Source: Curtobacterium sp. SGAir0471 (lineage in GTDB: Bacteria; Actinomycetota; Actinomycetes; Actinomycetales; Microbacteriaceae). Taken from it: DNA of 64,000 nt. Made by a program: the position numbers and the translations under genes. Shown here one piece after another: positions 25,583 through 33,325 of the stretch. The stretch spans positions 1,612,001-1,676,000 of the forward strand of contig NZ_CP027869.1 in assembly GCF_005490985.1 (NCBI RefSeq), given 5' to 3'. The notes beneath the pieces were generated by a model. The model saw only the letters and a list, made by a program, of their open reading frames with translations, searched no databases and was not told where the DNA came from. The stretch's first letter is position 1. Each line of letters starts with the position of its first letter.

Positions 25583-26487
25583 GCGTCCTGACGTTCGAGA
25601 CCATGGGCACGGTCGTCAGCCTCCGGGGTGCCAGCCCGGCGGCCGCGTCCGCGGTCCGCGCCGTGTTCGCCGGGTACGACCACCGCTACAGCCTCTGGGA
25701 CCCCGCTTCCGTGCTGAGCCGCATCGCGGCGGGGTCGCTCCGGCTCCCCGACGCCCCCGAGGTGGTCCGTGACGTCTACGCCCTCGCGCTCTCGTGGCGC
25801 GACCGGACCGGTGGTGCGTTCACCCCGCACCGCCCGGACGGGGTCGTCGACCTGTCCGGTGTCGTCAAGGCGCTCGCGATCCGGGACGCCGGTGAGGTCC
25901 TCGACGCCGAGTCAGACGACTGGATGCTCAGCGCCGGCGGCGACGTGCTCGTCCGCGGTACCCACCGCGCGGACGCGCCCTGGTCGGTGGGTGTCGTCGA
26001 TCCCGCACGGCGGGACCTCGTCGTCGGCGTGGTCCGGCTCACCGGGCGACGGCGTGCGGTGGCGACGTCGGGGACGGCCGAGCGCGGCGAGCACATCTGG
26101 CGACGGAGCGCTTCCGTCTTCGTCCAGGCCACCGTCGTCGCCGACGACATCGTGACGGCGGACGTCCTCGCGACGGCGGTCGTCGCCGGAGACGAGGACG
26201 ACCTGCGGCGCCTGACCGCCGACGGCGACGAAGACGTGCTCGCGTTCGGCGCGGACGGTACCGTCTGGGCGACGCCCGGTGCGGCTCACTGGGTGGAGCC
26301 GGCTGAGGGTGCCGCGCCTGTGGAGCCGACCACTGCGTTCCAAGGGTCGAGGAGAGACGTCGGTCCTGCCTGGTCGGCGTGCCTGCTGCGTTGCCGCTGT
26401 CCGAAGGTGCGCGAGCACCGCGACTCTTCGTCCCTCGGAGAGGGGGGATGTAGCTCCCACTCCAGCACAGATCCTCATCTAATCTGA
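25579..26487 (+). CDS. apbE: FAD:protein FMN transferase (ApbE) with an aberrant C-terminus
   Basis: A 302-residue frame whose first about 235 residues are a short actinobacterial ApbE: TFETMGTVVSL at the start, VDLSGVVKALAI, LSAGGDVLVRG and VATSGTAERGEHIW. It would transfer FMN from FAD to the Thr of the upstream protein. From about 26285 on the translation loses ApbE character and becomes Ser/Arg/Cys-rich junk up to the stop at 26487. The native stop was probably lost where foreign DNA joined. The core looks intact, so function may persist. Confidence 0.82.
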   Translation: MSVLTFETMGTVVSLRGASPAAASAVRAVFAGYDHRYSLWDPASVLSRIAAGSLRLPDAPEVVRDVYALALSWRDRTGGAFTPHRPDGVVDLSGVVKALAIRDAGEVLDAESDDWMLSAGGDVLVRGTHRADAPWSVGVVDPARRDLVVGVVRLTGRRRAVATSGTAERGEHIWRRSASVFVQATVVADDIVTADVLATAVVAGDEDDLRRLTADGDEDVLAFGADGTVWATPGAAHWVEPAEGAAPVEPTTAFQGSRRDVGPAWSACLLRCRCPKVREHRDSSSLGEGGCSSHSSTDPHLI

Positions 26488-26506
26488 TGCTGATCGAGGA
26501 GGAACA

Positions 26507-27604
26507 GTGGAGTTCGAAGAACGTCTCGCAGCGCTGGCGACGAAGGTGCAGAACCAGCGAGAGGCCATCCAGACCGAGGAAGCGACGAAGAACGCGTTCG
26601 TGATGCCCTTCATCTCGACGATCCTCGGATACGACGTCTTCAACCCGCTCGAGGTCGTGCCCGAGTTCACGGCCGACGTCGGTGTGAAGCGCGGCGAGAA
26701 GGTCGATTACGCGATCATGCGGGACGGTGAGGTCCAGATCCTCATCGAGTGCAAGAAATCGACTGAGCCGTTGAAGATCGAGCACGCCTCGCAGCTCTTC
26801 CGCTACTTCTCCGTCACGAACGCGCGCATCGCTGTCCTCACGAACGGCGAGGTCTACAACTTCTACACAGACCTCGACGCACCGAACAAGATGGACGACC
26901 GACCTTTCCTCGTCCTCGACCTGGCGGACATCGACGAGACCCTCCTCCCGGAGTTGAGCAAGCTGACGAAGGACGTGTTCGATCTTGACTCGGTCATCAG
27001 TGCGGCAGAGGAGCTGAAGTACGTCGGTGCGATCAAGCGGGCGATCGCCGGTCAGTTCCGAGAGCCCGACGAGGACTTCGTCCGCCTCTTCACCTCACGC
27101 GTGTACGACGGACGCTTCACGCAGGAGGCGCGAACGCAGTTCACCACCCTCGTGTCGAAGGCATCGAAGCAGTTCCTCAACGAGCAGGTGAACGACCGCT
27201 TGAAGACCGCTCTCGGTGCTTCCTACAGTGCGCCGGTCCCGACTGAGGCTCCGGCCGCTGCGATGACGAGTGCCGCGGTGGCGGAGGATGACCTCGATCG
27301 CGACACGGAGATCGAGACGACGCTCGAAGAGCTCGAGGGGTACCAGATCGTCAAGGCGATCGCCTGCAGCGAGGTCAAGCCGGATCGCATCGCTCATCGA
27401 GACCAGAAGTCGTACTTCGCGGTCCTCCTGGACGACAACAACCGGAAGCCGATCGCGCGCCTCTGGTTCAACGGCAAGAAGCAGAAGTACCTCGGCGTGT
27501 TCGACGAGAACAAGGTGGAGACCAAGCACCCGATCGACGGTATGGACGGCATCTACGAGCACGCGGAAGCCATCCGAACCACGGTGCGTCACTACGCGAG
27601 CTGA
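26507..27604 (+). CDS. Stand-alone type I restriction HsdR N-terminal-like nuclease domain protein
   Basis: A 365-residue protein. Residues about 15-150 match the HsdR N-terminal nuclease domain: FVMPFISTILGYDVFNP, then the PD-(D/E)XK core VDYAIMRDGEVQILIECKKS with the catalytic D, E and K. The helicase part of HsdR is missing and no hsdM or hsdS lies nearby. The C-terminal 100 residues are a separate Lys-rich domain. The GTG start has GAGGAGG, and TAATCT at 26480-26485 is a likely -10 box. Codon use and GC are lower than in neighbours, indicating transfer. A defence role is plausible but unproven. Confidence 0.75.
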   Translation: MEFEERLAALATKVQNQREAIQTEEATKNAFVMPFISTILGYDVFNPLEVVPEFTADVGVKRGEKVDYAIMRDGEVQILIECKKSTEPLKIEHASQLFRYFSVTNARIAVLTNGEVYNFYTDLDAPNKMDDRPFLVLDLADIDETLLPELSKLTKDVFDLDSVISAAEELKYVGAIKRAIAGQFREPDEDFVRLFTSRVYDGRFTQEARTQFTTLVSKASKQFLNEQVNDRLKTALGASYSAPVPTEAPAAAMTSAAVAEDDLDRDTEIETTLEELEGYQIVKAIACSEVKPDRIAHRDQKSYFAVLLDDNNRKPIARLWFNGKKQKYLGVFDENKVETKHPIDGMDGIYEHAEAIRTTVRHYAS

Positions 27605-27946
27605 CGCAGGATTCTTTTCGCCGCGCATTTCGGTGACCGCCAAACCGAGTCCGTGGCCGAGCAGCCTGTCCAGGTGTGCACCAACCGGGATGGTGCAGTC
27701 GACGACGGTGACGAAGTCCTCGTCGGTGAAGTTCCGGCGAGCGCCGCGAGGTTTCGGTAGCTCAGCTGGACCTGGCGCGCGGCCTCGTCCGCGGGCTGCC
27801 CGAGCGGCCTCACCCCTCCGGAGATGATCATCGCGTTGAGTTCGTCAGCGGCGATGCGCGCAGCACGTGGCAGCCGCGCCGCGAGGAGTCGGCTCACGGT
27901 GGTCTTTGCCAGCGCCGGGCTTACCGGTCACGATCACTGTCTCCAC
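27605..27946 (-). pseudogene. Frameshifted P-loop kinase/AAA protein remnant
   Basis: The reverse strand from a GTG at 27946 encodes TVIVTGKPGAGK (Walker A), but an extra A in GGCAAAGACC shifts the frame; read on, TTVSRLLAARLPRAARIAADELN and NAMIISGGVRPLGQ follow. A second shift near 27735 leads to NFTDEDFVTVVDCTIPVG and LDRLLGHGLGLAVTEM. The end runs into antisense of the restriction gene without a natural stop. This was a small kinase-like P-loop NTPase; two frameshifts and a lost 3' end make it non-functional. Confidence 0.72.
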
Positions 27947-28066
27947 GCAGGTATATGACCACATCTGCGACCGCTGGTCCCCGTGCCTCCAGCCGTCGGC
28001 ACGGCCCACTCCTCGACATGTGGCCGGATCGAGTGAGCGCGCCGCGGAGGTGCGCGCGAGGCGGGC

Positions 28067-29647
28067 TCAGGCCGGCGTCGACCCCTCGAGCCGCGCCTCC
28101 TCGGCGTCGTAGCCGGCCCGGACCTGACGGAGCACCACGTCATCGATCTCGTCATCGTCCCGCAGCCGCAGCAGGGTGGCGGCCTTGTGCCGCACCAGGG
28201 CGAGCTCGAGGGCGACCGTCGCGTCGTGGCGCTGCAGCGTCGGGTGGTCCTCGTCGTCCTCCTCCCGCGCCTGGATGACGTCGAGATGGGCCTCGAGGTC
28301 CCGCCGCACACGGTCGACGGTCGCGCGGTCGGCGCCGGCCTTCCGCGCCAAGCGGGGGAGTGCGTCGAGGGCCTCCTCGACGGCGGTGCGCTCGGCGTAG
28401 CGGCGTTCCTCGCCGACGGACTCGTCCTCGGGGAGCGCCGCGCGCCGCAGGACGGCGGGCAGCACGAGGGCCTGGCCGACGATGGTCACGACGACGACGC
28501 CGGCGGTCACGAAGACGATGAGGTCGCGGTCCGGGAAGGCCCCACCCGACTCGAGCGTGCGCGGGACGGCGACGGCCATCGCCAGGGACACCGCACCGCG
28601 GAAGCCTGCGAAGCCGCTGACGAGTCGGTCGCGACGGCCCTCGCGGGGTTCGCCACCGAAGCGTCGGGTGACGAGCCACACCGTGCCGCCTACCGTGCCC
28701 TCGAAGGCGAAGCGGACGAGCACGAGCACCACGGACACCGCCAGGACGAGACCGATCCCCGTCCAGAGCTCAGGGGCGTCGAGGGCGCGGGCAGCGACCA
28801 TCGCCTCGATCCCGACGAGCACGAACAGCGCACCGTTGAGCAGGTAGGTCAGGAAGGACCAGAACGCGCGGACCTGCTGGCGGGTCTCCGCGCGGTCGAG
28901 CTTCGGCGCCACCTGGCTCACCACGATGCCCGCGGCGACGACGGCGAGCACCCCGGACGCGCCGATCGCCTCAGCACCGAGGAACGCCGCGAACGGGACG
29001 AGCAGCGTGACGAGGTTCTCGAGGACGACCGTGTCGACCCGACGGAGCACGAGGGAGCCGAGCCAGGCGGCGAGGAGCCCGGCGGCAACCCCGCCGACGT
29101 ACGACAGGACGAGCATGCCCGACACGCTCCAGAAGGTGAGCTCCTGGGTGCCGACGGTGACGGCGACCGCGATGCCGTAGACGACCAGGGTCGTGCCGTC
29201 GTTGACCAGGCTCTCCGCACGGAGCACGGTGACGTTGCGGCGGGGCAGCATCCTCGTGAGCACACCGACGGCGGTGGCGTCGGTCGGGGCGACCGCTGCA
29301 CCGAGCACCCACGCCGGCCCCCACGGCATCCCGAGCAGGTGCAGGAGCGTGGCGACGACGCCGGCGGTCACGACGACGAGGACGGTGCCCATGAGGACGA
29401 TCCCGCGCAGGTTCTTCCGGATCTCGCGGAGCGAGGTGGTCAGGCTCTCCCAGTAGAGCAGCGCGGGGAGGAACAGCAGCAGGACGGCGTCCGCCGGTAG
29501 CTCGACCCGGCCGAACGTGGGGACGAAGGCGAGCAGCGCGCCGATGACGAGCAGGAGCACGGGTGGTGCGATCCTGATCCGGTCGGCGACCGCAGCCGTC
29601 ACGGCGATGGCGAGCCCGAGGGCCACCACCAGTTCTGGACCGAGCAC
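28067..29647 (-). CDS. Na+/H+ antiporter, CPA1 family
   Basis: A 526-residue membrane protein with about twelve transmembrane helices and a charged C-terminal tail of about 120 residues. The ion-site region reads AESLVNDGTTLVVYG, and VAPTDATAVGVL and GFRGAVSLAMAVAVP are the other conserved CPA1 signatures. It would exchange Na+ or K+ for protons. The GTG start has GAGGAG four bases upstream. Codon use is host-like although foreign or broken genes lie on both sides. Confidence 0.92.
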   Translation of the reverse strand: MLGPELVVALGLAIAVTAAVADRIRIAPPVLLLVIGALLAFVPTFGRVELPADAVLLLFLPALLYWESLTTSLREIRKNLRGIVLMGTVLVVVTAGVVATLLHLLGMPWGPAWVLGAAVAPTDATAVGVLTRMLPRRNVTVLRAESLVNDGTTLVVYGIAVAVTVGTQELTFWSVSGMLVLSYVGGVAAGLLAAWLGSLVLRRVDTVVLENLVTLLVPFAAFLGAEAIGASGVLAVVAAGIVVSQVAPKLDRAETRQQVRAFWSFLTYLLNGALFVLVGIEAMVAARALDAPELWTGIGLVLAVSVVLVLVRFAFEGTVGGTVWLVTRRFGGEPREGRRDRLVSGFAGFRGAVSLAMAVAVPRTLESGGAFPDRDLIVFVTAGVVVVTIVGQALVLPAVLRRAALPEDESVGEERRYAERTAVEEALDALPRLARKAGADRATVDRVRRDLEAHLDVIQAREEDDEDHPTLQRHDATVALELALVRHKAATLLRLRDDDEIDDVVLRQVRAGYDAEEARLEGSTPA

Positions 29648-29783
29648 GTGTCTCCTCAGGGTTCGTCCGACGCGTCAGTCAACGCCGGACGGGCTGCGCG
29701 CCCTTCCCGATCCGCGCTCTGCGACGAGCTCGCCCGCTTCCACGAGCCAGCGCGAGATCCGGCGCGCTTTCGAATACTGCGGA

Positions 29784-29789
29784 TAGGAT
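29784..29789 (+). promoter_or_regulatory. -10 box of a leaderless promoter (antitoxin gene)
   Basis: TAGGAT, six bases, then the ATG of the antitoxin-like gene at 29796. Confidence 0.5.
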
Positions 29790-29795
29790 TCGTCC

Positions 29796-30287
29796 ATGGC
29801 GACCTCGACTCCTCCACGTGCCCGGGACGCCGCCGCCCGCACGTACTTCCCGACCGACGACACCAGGGACGACCTCGTCGACTTCGCGAGGCTGCTCCAC
29901 GAGAGCTCGGTCGCGCCGCACTCGGGTGCGGCACTCCGCGCACCCGACGGGTCGGAGCGCCCCATCCCGGAGGAGCTCTACGCGATCCTCGAGCAGGTTG
30001 CGGACGCACTCGCCAACGGGAGCGGCGTCACCGTCGCGCCGAACGACATGCAGATGACCACGCAACAGGCTGCCGACTTCCTCGGCGTCTCGCGGCCGAC
30101 CTTGATCAAGTACCTCGAGGACGGCACGATCCCCTTCGACAAGCGTGGTCGTCATCGCCGGGTCCTCCTCCGCGATGTCGTCGCGTTCCAGGAGGAGTTC
30201 CGCGTCAGCCGACGAGCGGCACTCAGGGAGATGGCTCGCGGGACGCAAGCGCTGGAGCGACAGCAGGCGGCCTCGGCAGGAGCCTGA
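29796..30287 (+). CDS. Antitoxin with excisionase-type HTH, toxin partner truncated
   Basis: A 163-residue protein. The middle-to-end part holds an excisionase/MerR-like helix-turn-helix (MTTQQAADFLGVSRPTLIKYLEDGTIPFDKRGRHRRVLLRDVVAF, about residues 87-131). This type of antitoxin normally precedes a PIN-domain RNase toxin. Here an ATG three bases after the stop starts MAFPAL, the usual toxin beginning, but the toxin breaks off at once at the prophage junction. The antitoxin is therefore an orphan. It may still bind its own promoter. Confidence 0.8.
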   Translation: MATSTPPRARDAAARTYFPTDDTRDDLVDFARLLHESSVAPHSGAALRAPDGSERPIPEELYAILEQVADALANGSGVTVAPNDMQMTTQQAADFLGVSRPTLIKYLEDGTIPFDKRGRHRRVLLRDVVAFQEEFRVSRRAALREMARGTQALERQQAASAGA

Positions 30288-30290
30288 CCG

Positions 30291-30308
30291 ATGGCGTTCC
30301 CCGCCTTG
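30291..30308 (+). pseudogene. First six codons of a PIN-domain toxin
   Basis: ATG at 30291 encodes MAFPAL and then SDEL, whereas PIN toxins of this pairing usually continue L-D-T/A-C/N-V-L. The match ends near 30309, where prophage sequence starts. The rest of the toxin is gone. Confidence 0.55.
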
Positions 30309-30598
30309 AGCGACGAGCTGGGGACCAGTGGGGGAGCAGTTGGCATCTCGATCGGCGCTGGCGGACGCGGCGTCGCCTCCGCACGCTGGAGGCGCAGGAT
30401 TGCGAGCTTCCGAAGCGCCGTGTCGTAGTCCCGTGACCTCAGTGTCACCCGGTTCCGGCGTCCATCGACGTCGCGCGGGAAATCCAGCGTGACTTGCCAG
30501 TAGACCAAGGGCTTGTCGGGGTCGGCGGGCACTCGGAAAATTGATCCATCACCACGTCGTTGCTGCATGTGCACATGCAACGCGCGCGTGGCGCTCAT
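30309..30598 (-). pseudogene. Phage integrase N-terminal fragment
   Basis: From ATG 30598 the reverse strand reads MQQRRGDGSIFRVPADPDKP, WQVTLDFPRDVDGRRNRVTL and RSRDYDTALRKLAILR, which resembles the arm-binding N-terminus of a tyrosine integrase or a related phage DNA-binding protein. After about 95 residues it runs into antisense of the toxin/antitoxin genes. The core-binding and catalytic domains are missing. The identification is from style, not a decisive motif. Confidence 0.5.
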
Positions 30599-30678
30599 GA
30601 CAAGGTCTCGGGCCCAACTGTCCTATCGGTCCCTCGCCAGACAGTCGCTCGCTCCGACTGGGTCGCAACACGGCAAAG

Positions 30679-30704
30679 CCCCGTCCGCTTTACAGCGGAC
30701 GGGG
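30679..30704 (-). terminator. Terminator of the M15 peptidase gene
   Basis: Perfect 10-base hairpin CCCCGTCCGC (30679-30688) and complement (30695-30704), loop TTTACA, 16 bases past the peptidase stop. Confidence 0.7.
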
Positions 30705-30720
30705 ATCCCGAGGATGTTGG

Positions 30721-31662
30721 CTACCGCTGGAACGCGGCCTGAAGCGCCTGGAAGGTCGAGTTGTCGATCGGCTGACGCGGGCCGAAGGCCCCTTCAAAGA
30801 TGCCTCCCTGCCCGGAGGGGATGGCATAGAACACTCCCGGACCGATGAGGTACCAGACGTTGTTCGGAGCCGCGTAGACCTTCGTGTCAGTCTGCTTGCC
30901 GCCCACGAAGTAGTCGCGGGCACGAGTGAAGTCCGGGTCGCTCAGTGGAACGCGGTCTCGTCCTGCCAGGGCCACATAGAGGTCCCCCTGTCCGCTCGGG
31001 ATAACGTCCCACCGCCCCTGATCAGCAGCAACCCACTGGTTCGTCGCCGTATTGGCAAGTACGATCATTCCATCACCTTTCGTTGTTGTTGGAACTGAAT
31101 TGCCGCTCCCCGGAGGCGGCGCTTGATCACCGAGCACGTACTCGAAGTGCCACGGCTCTTGATACGAGAAGCCGTCACCGGCCGGCACCCAGCCAAACCG
31201 TGGGCCATTGGCATTTGCCCAATCCTTTTCGGCGGTCCCGTAAGAGTTCACACCAGACCCGAAGTCGCACGCCAGAGCCCATCCGTGGTTCGACGTGCCT
31301 GGCGCCGCAGCCAAGTTCCCGGTTCCGTTTTGGTACGCGTTCCAGAGCGTCTGCTGACGTTCGTAGGTGCGATAGCCCTCCGTGATTGAGAGAGCCTTCC
31401 CGAACCGCCCTCGAAACTCCGCGCTGAAGTTGTTATATGCGACTGCCGCATCGTTCCTCAGGTATCCGCCGATCGAAGCGGGGACTGGAGTCAGAGCGCT
31501 AAGCGGAATCTTGCCGTTCTCGTAGCCGCCCCACCTCCCGATAGCCGCCACTGGAGCCGCTTCCCCGAGAATTGCTGCAGCCGCTGCGGATCCCACCGTG
31601 GCGGTAAGAATTGCCAGCATTCCGCGACGCGATATGCCGGACTTAGTAATGTCCAGATTCAC
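30721..31662 (-). CDS. Tat-exported M15 peptidase (lysin-like) with duplicated C-terminal motif
   Basis: A 313-residue protein. It starts with a twin-arginine signal (SRRGMLAILTATVGSAAAAA). Residues about 55-185 are an M15 D-Ala-D-Ala carboxypeptidase/endolysin domain with the zinc ligands in TSNHGWALACDFG and PWHFEY. The C-terminal 120 residues contain two copies of an IPSGQG motif (DVIPSGQGDLYVALAG, YAIPSGQGGIFEGAFG), likely a wall-binding duplication. The GTG start has GAGGGG. It would cut peptidoglycan peptides outside the cell. Phage endolysins usually lack a Tat signal, so a lysogen-expressed enzyme is also possible. Confidence 0.82.
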   Translation of the reverse strand: MNLDITKSGISRRGMLAILTATVGSAAAAAILGEAAPVAAIGRWGGYENGKIPLSALTPVPASIGGYLRNDAAVAYNNFSAEFRGRFGKALSITEGYRTYERQQTLWNAYQNGTGNLAAAPGTSNHGWALACDFGSGVNSYGTAEKDWANANGPRFGWVPAGDGFSYQEPWHFEYVLGDQAPPPGSGNSVPTTTKGDGMIVLANTATNQWVAADQGRWDVIPSGQGDLYVALAGRDRVPLSDPDFTRARDYFVGGKQTDTKVYAAPNNVWYLIGPGVFYAIPSGQGGIFEGAFGPRQPIDNSTFQALQAAFQR

Positions 31663-31836
31663 ACAGTCCCCTCAAAATTCATCCACCCACTGCCAGACAT
31701 GATGATATTGCGTCGGAAGGTACGGCGGGGTCGGTACTTCTGAGGACCAGGCTTTGTCCCCCGGGAAACAAAAGGACGCGATTCCTGAGCGTGAGCGCTT
31801 GATGACACTGTCGGCGGACTCGGTGATCCTGGCGGC

Positions 31837-32211
31837 ATGAACGAGCACCCGTGGGCGCCGCTCGAGCACCAGGACGTCCCGATCTACGCCGCCGACTCGC
31901 TGCCCCTCGACCGGATCGGCAGCCCTGATCCCGTCGACCCGCCGCAGCCCGTCACCGTGCGCGACCTCCGCTTCGACCAGATCGGCGTGCTCGCCGAGGT
32001 GAAGGCGTTCGCCGTCGCCCGGTCCGAAGTCGCCGTGTTCGTCGAGATCTCGTGGCAGGGACGGCTGCAGCGCGCGTGGGTGCCCCGCGATGCCGTCACC
32101 ATTCGCACGCTCCGCCCGCGCGACCGCTTATGGCGAAGCGACGCCGTGACCGGTGGACGCTCGGCGACGCGAACTCGCTCCCCGAGCTCGCCCGCGGCGG
32201 GCCCGAGGTAG
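31837..32211 (+). CDS. Hypothetical prophage protein with an AWVPRDAV motif
   Basis: A 124-residue frame. Residues about 40-90 (VLAEVKAFAVARSEVAVFVEISWQ, then AWVPRDAV) are protein-like, while the last 30 are Arg/Ser-rich and overlap the next gene by 82 bases, so the natural stop may be lost. The block V-x-W-x-G-x-x-x-x-AWV-x-RDAV recurs in the following pseudogene, so the two look like tandem relatives. No function is known. Confidence 0.5.
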   Translation: MNEHPWAPLEHQDVPIYAADSLPLDRIGSPDPVDPPQPVTVRDLRFDQIGVLAEVKAFAVARSEVAVFVEISWQGRLQRAWVPRDAVTIRTLRPRDRLWRSDAVTGGRSATRTRSPSSPAAGPR

Positions 32212-32396
32212 ACCTGCCTGCGCCGGACCCGGTGCTCGCCTGGGTGCAGTTCCCCGACCGGATCCTCGAGGTCGAAGGGCGAGCACTCGCGTACACGGAC
32301 CGCGCAGTGCTCGTCGAGTGGGGCTTCGGGCAAGGCGCCGACTGAGCGTGGGTCTGGCGCGACGCCGTCGTTGGACATCGGCGTGCCATGGACTAG
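32130..32396 (+). pseudogene. Tandem relative of the preceding gene, interrupted by TGA
   Basis: ATG 32130 starts MAKRRRDRWTLGDANSLPEL and continues AWVQFPDRILEVEGRALAYT, then RAVLVEWGFGQGAD before a TGA at 32343. Beyond the stop the same frame reads AWVWRDAVVGHRRAMD and ends with TAG at 32394. The AWV-x-RDAV block is exactly what the preceding gene has at this place, so the TGA looks like a nonsense mutation within a conserved motif. The 71-residue product may still be made. Confidence 0.6.
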
Positions 32397-32456
32397 GCAC
32401 ACGGCTGCTGAGCCGACGTCTGTTACCTTGGCGTCACTGTTTCGGGGAGGACAGCG

Positions 32457-32690
32457 ATGACAGACGACCGGCCCCGCCATCCCGACAAGGACGTCGAGAA
32501 GTTCCTTCGGGATGCCGAAGAGAACCACCACTGGAAGTTCACCAAGGGTAAGAAGTACTTCAAGGGGAAGTGCCCGTGTGGCGCTCACCTGAAGACCGTC
32601 CACCTCACCCCGTCGAACCCCAACTACCTGACGAACCTGAGGCACTACTTCGCCCGACTAGACTGCTGGACACAGGAGGCCACCCCATGA
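32457..32690 (+). CDS. Small HicA-like zinc-ribbon protein, first gene of a pair
   Basis: A 77-residue protein. WKFTKGKKYFKGKCPCG and HLKTVHLTPSNPNYLTNLRHY resemble the dsRNA-binding fold of HicA toxins (Gly-Lys-x-His region followed by a T/P-rich strand and a helix), with added cysteines CPCG and a late Cys that could bind zinc. A GGGGAGGA ribosome binding site precedes the ATG. The next gene overlaps it by ATGA, the layout of a toxin-antitoxin or two-gene defence unit. The HicA relation is by eye only. Confidence 0.6.
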   Translation: MTDDRPRHPDKDVEKFLRDAEENHHWKFTKGKKYFKGKCPCGAHLKTVHLTPSNPNYLTNLRHYFARLDCWTQEATP

Positions 32691-33022
32691 ACATGTTCTT
32701 CCTCCGGCTCGAGTGCACCGCACCCGACGTCTCGGTGGAGCAGCTCGAAGACGACTTCACTGGAATCGCCGACGCACTCTTCGAGGTAGAGGGCGTGATC
32801 GACCCCGACCTTGAGCTTGACGTCGAGCGCAGCGCACTCACCTTCTCGATGATTCTCGAAGCAGACAACGAAGCGGATGCCATGGTGAACGCCATCACTG
32901 CTGCCCGGACAGCACTGCACACAGCAGGCAAGGGCACCCCGGGTTGGGATGACCACTACCGACTCGCTCGACAAGATGTCGAGCGGCAGACCGAAGTAGC
33001 CGCTGACCAGGTCCACGCCTGA
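32687..33022 (+). CDS. Acidic partner protein of the HicA-like gene
   Basis: A 111-residue acidic protein (MNMFFLRLECTAPDVSVEQLEDDF, then a run of alpha/beta-like sequence ending TPGWDDHYRLARQDVERQTEV). Its ATG overlaps the previous stop, with AGGAGG upstream. No DNA-binding motif is visible, so it would be an atypical antitoxin. A strong terminator follows directly, closing a two-gene operon. Confidence 0.6.
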   Translation: MNMFFLRLECTAPDVSVEQLEDDFTGIADALFEVEGVIDPDLELDVERSALTFSMILEADNEADAMVNAITAARTALHTAGKGTPGWDDHYRLARQDVERQTEVAADQVHA

Positions 33023-33029
33023 AACGACC

Positions 33030-33067
33030 GAAAGGGCCCCTCGAGCATGCGCTCGAGGGGCCCTTTC
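33030..33067 (+). terminator. Terminator of the HicA-like pair
   Basis: Perfect 17-base hairpin (33030-33046 with 33051-33067) with a four-base loop ATGC; the stem begins GAAAGGGCCCCTCGAGC and ends in CCCTTTC, giving a short T-run. Confidence 0.9.
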
Positions 33068-33141
33068 GCGTCAGTGTGATCGCGTGCTGCCGATAGTTCA
33101 GGTTGTGACGTCGAGAGTCGGCGCACAGCAAGGAGGCACTG

Positions 33142-33225
33142 ATGGCACGCGACAACGAGTGGGACACCTGGGTACGTGAGTACTACGAAGCGGACGACGG
33201 TCCCATGCCTCATCTGGACGACTGA
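33142..33225 (+). CDS. 27-residue acidic prophage peptide
   Basis: ATG with AGGAGG seven bases upstream encodes MARDNEWDTWVREYYEADDG and PMPHLDD. It lies between two strong hairpins, which makes an independent small transcript likely. The peptide is strongly acidic and aromatic. Function unknown; tiny acidic proteins of this kind are frequent in actinophage genomes. Confidence 0.6.
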   Translation: MARDNEWDTWVREYYEADDGPMPHLDD

Positions 33226-33238
33226 CAGTCCATCGACA

Positions 33239-33274
33239 GACCCCCTTGAGTTCCCGAAAGAACTCGAGGGGGTC
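33239..33274. terminator. Terminator after the 27-residue peptide gene
   Basis: Fifteen-base stem (33239-33253 with 33260-33274) with one G-U pair and a six-base loop CCGAAA. The stem GACCCCCTYGAGTTC is shared with the hairpin at 33792. Confidence 0.85.
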
Positions 33275-33325
33275 TTGTAGACGAGCTCACCGGTACATGC
33301 GGGTGCGGCTCTCGTGCGGCGCTGT

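Noticed and set aside
32343..32345. TGA read as selenocysteine
   Set aside because: The TGA falls where the related neighbour gene has no Cys or catalytic residue, no SECIS-like hairpin follows, and the gene is a small prophage protein. A nonsense mutation is simpler.
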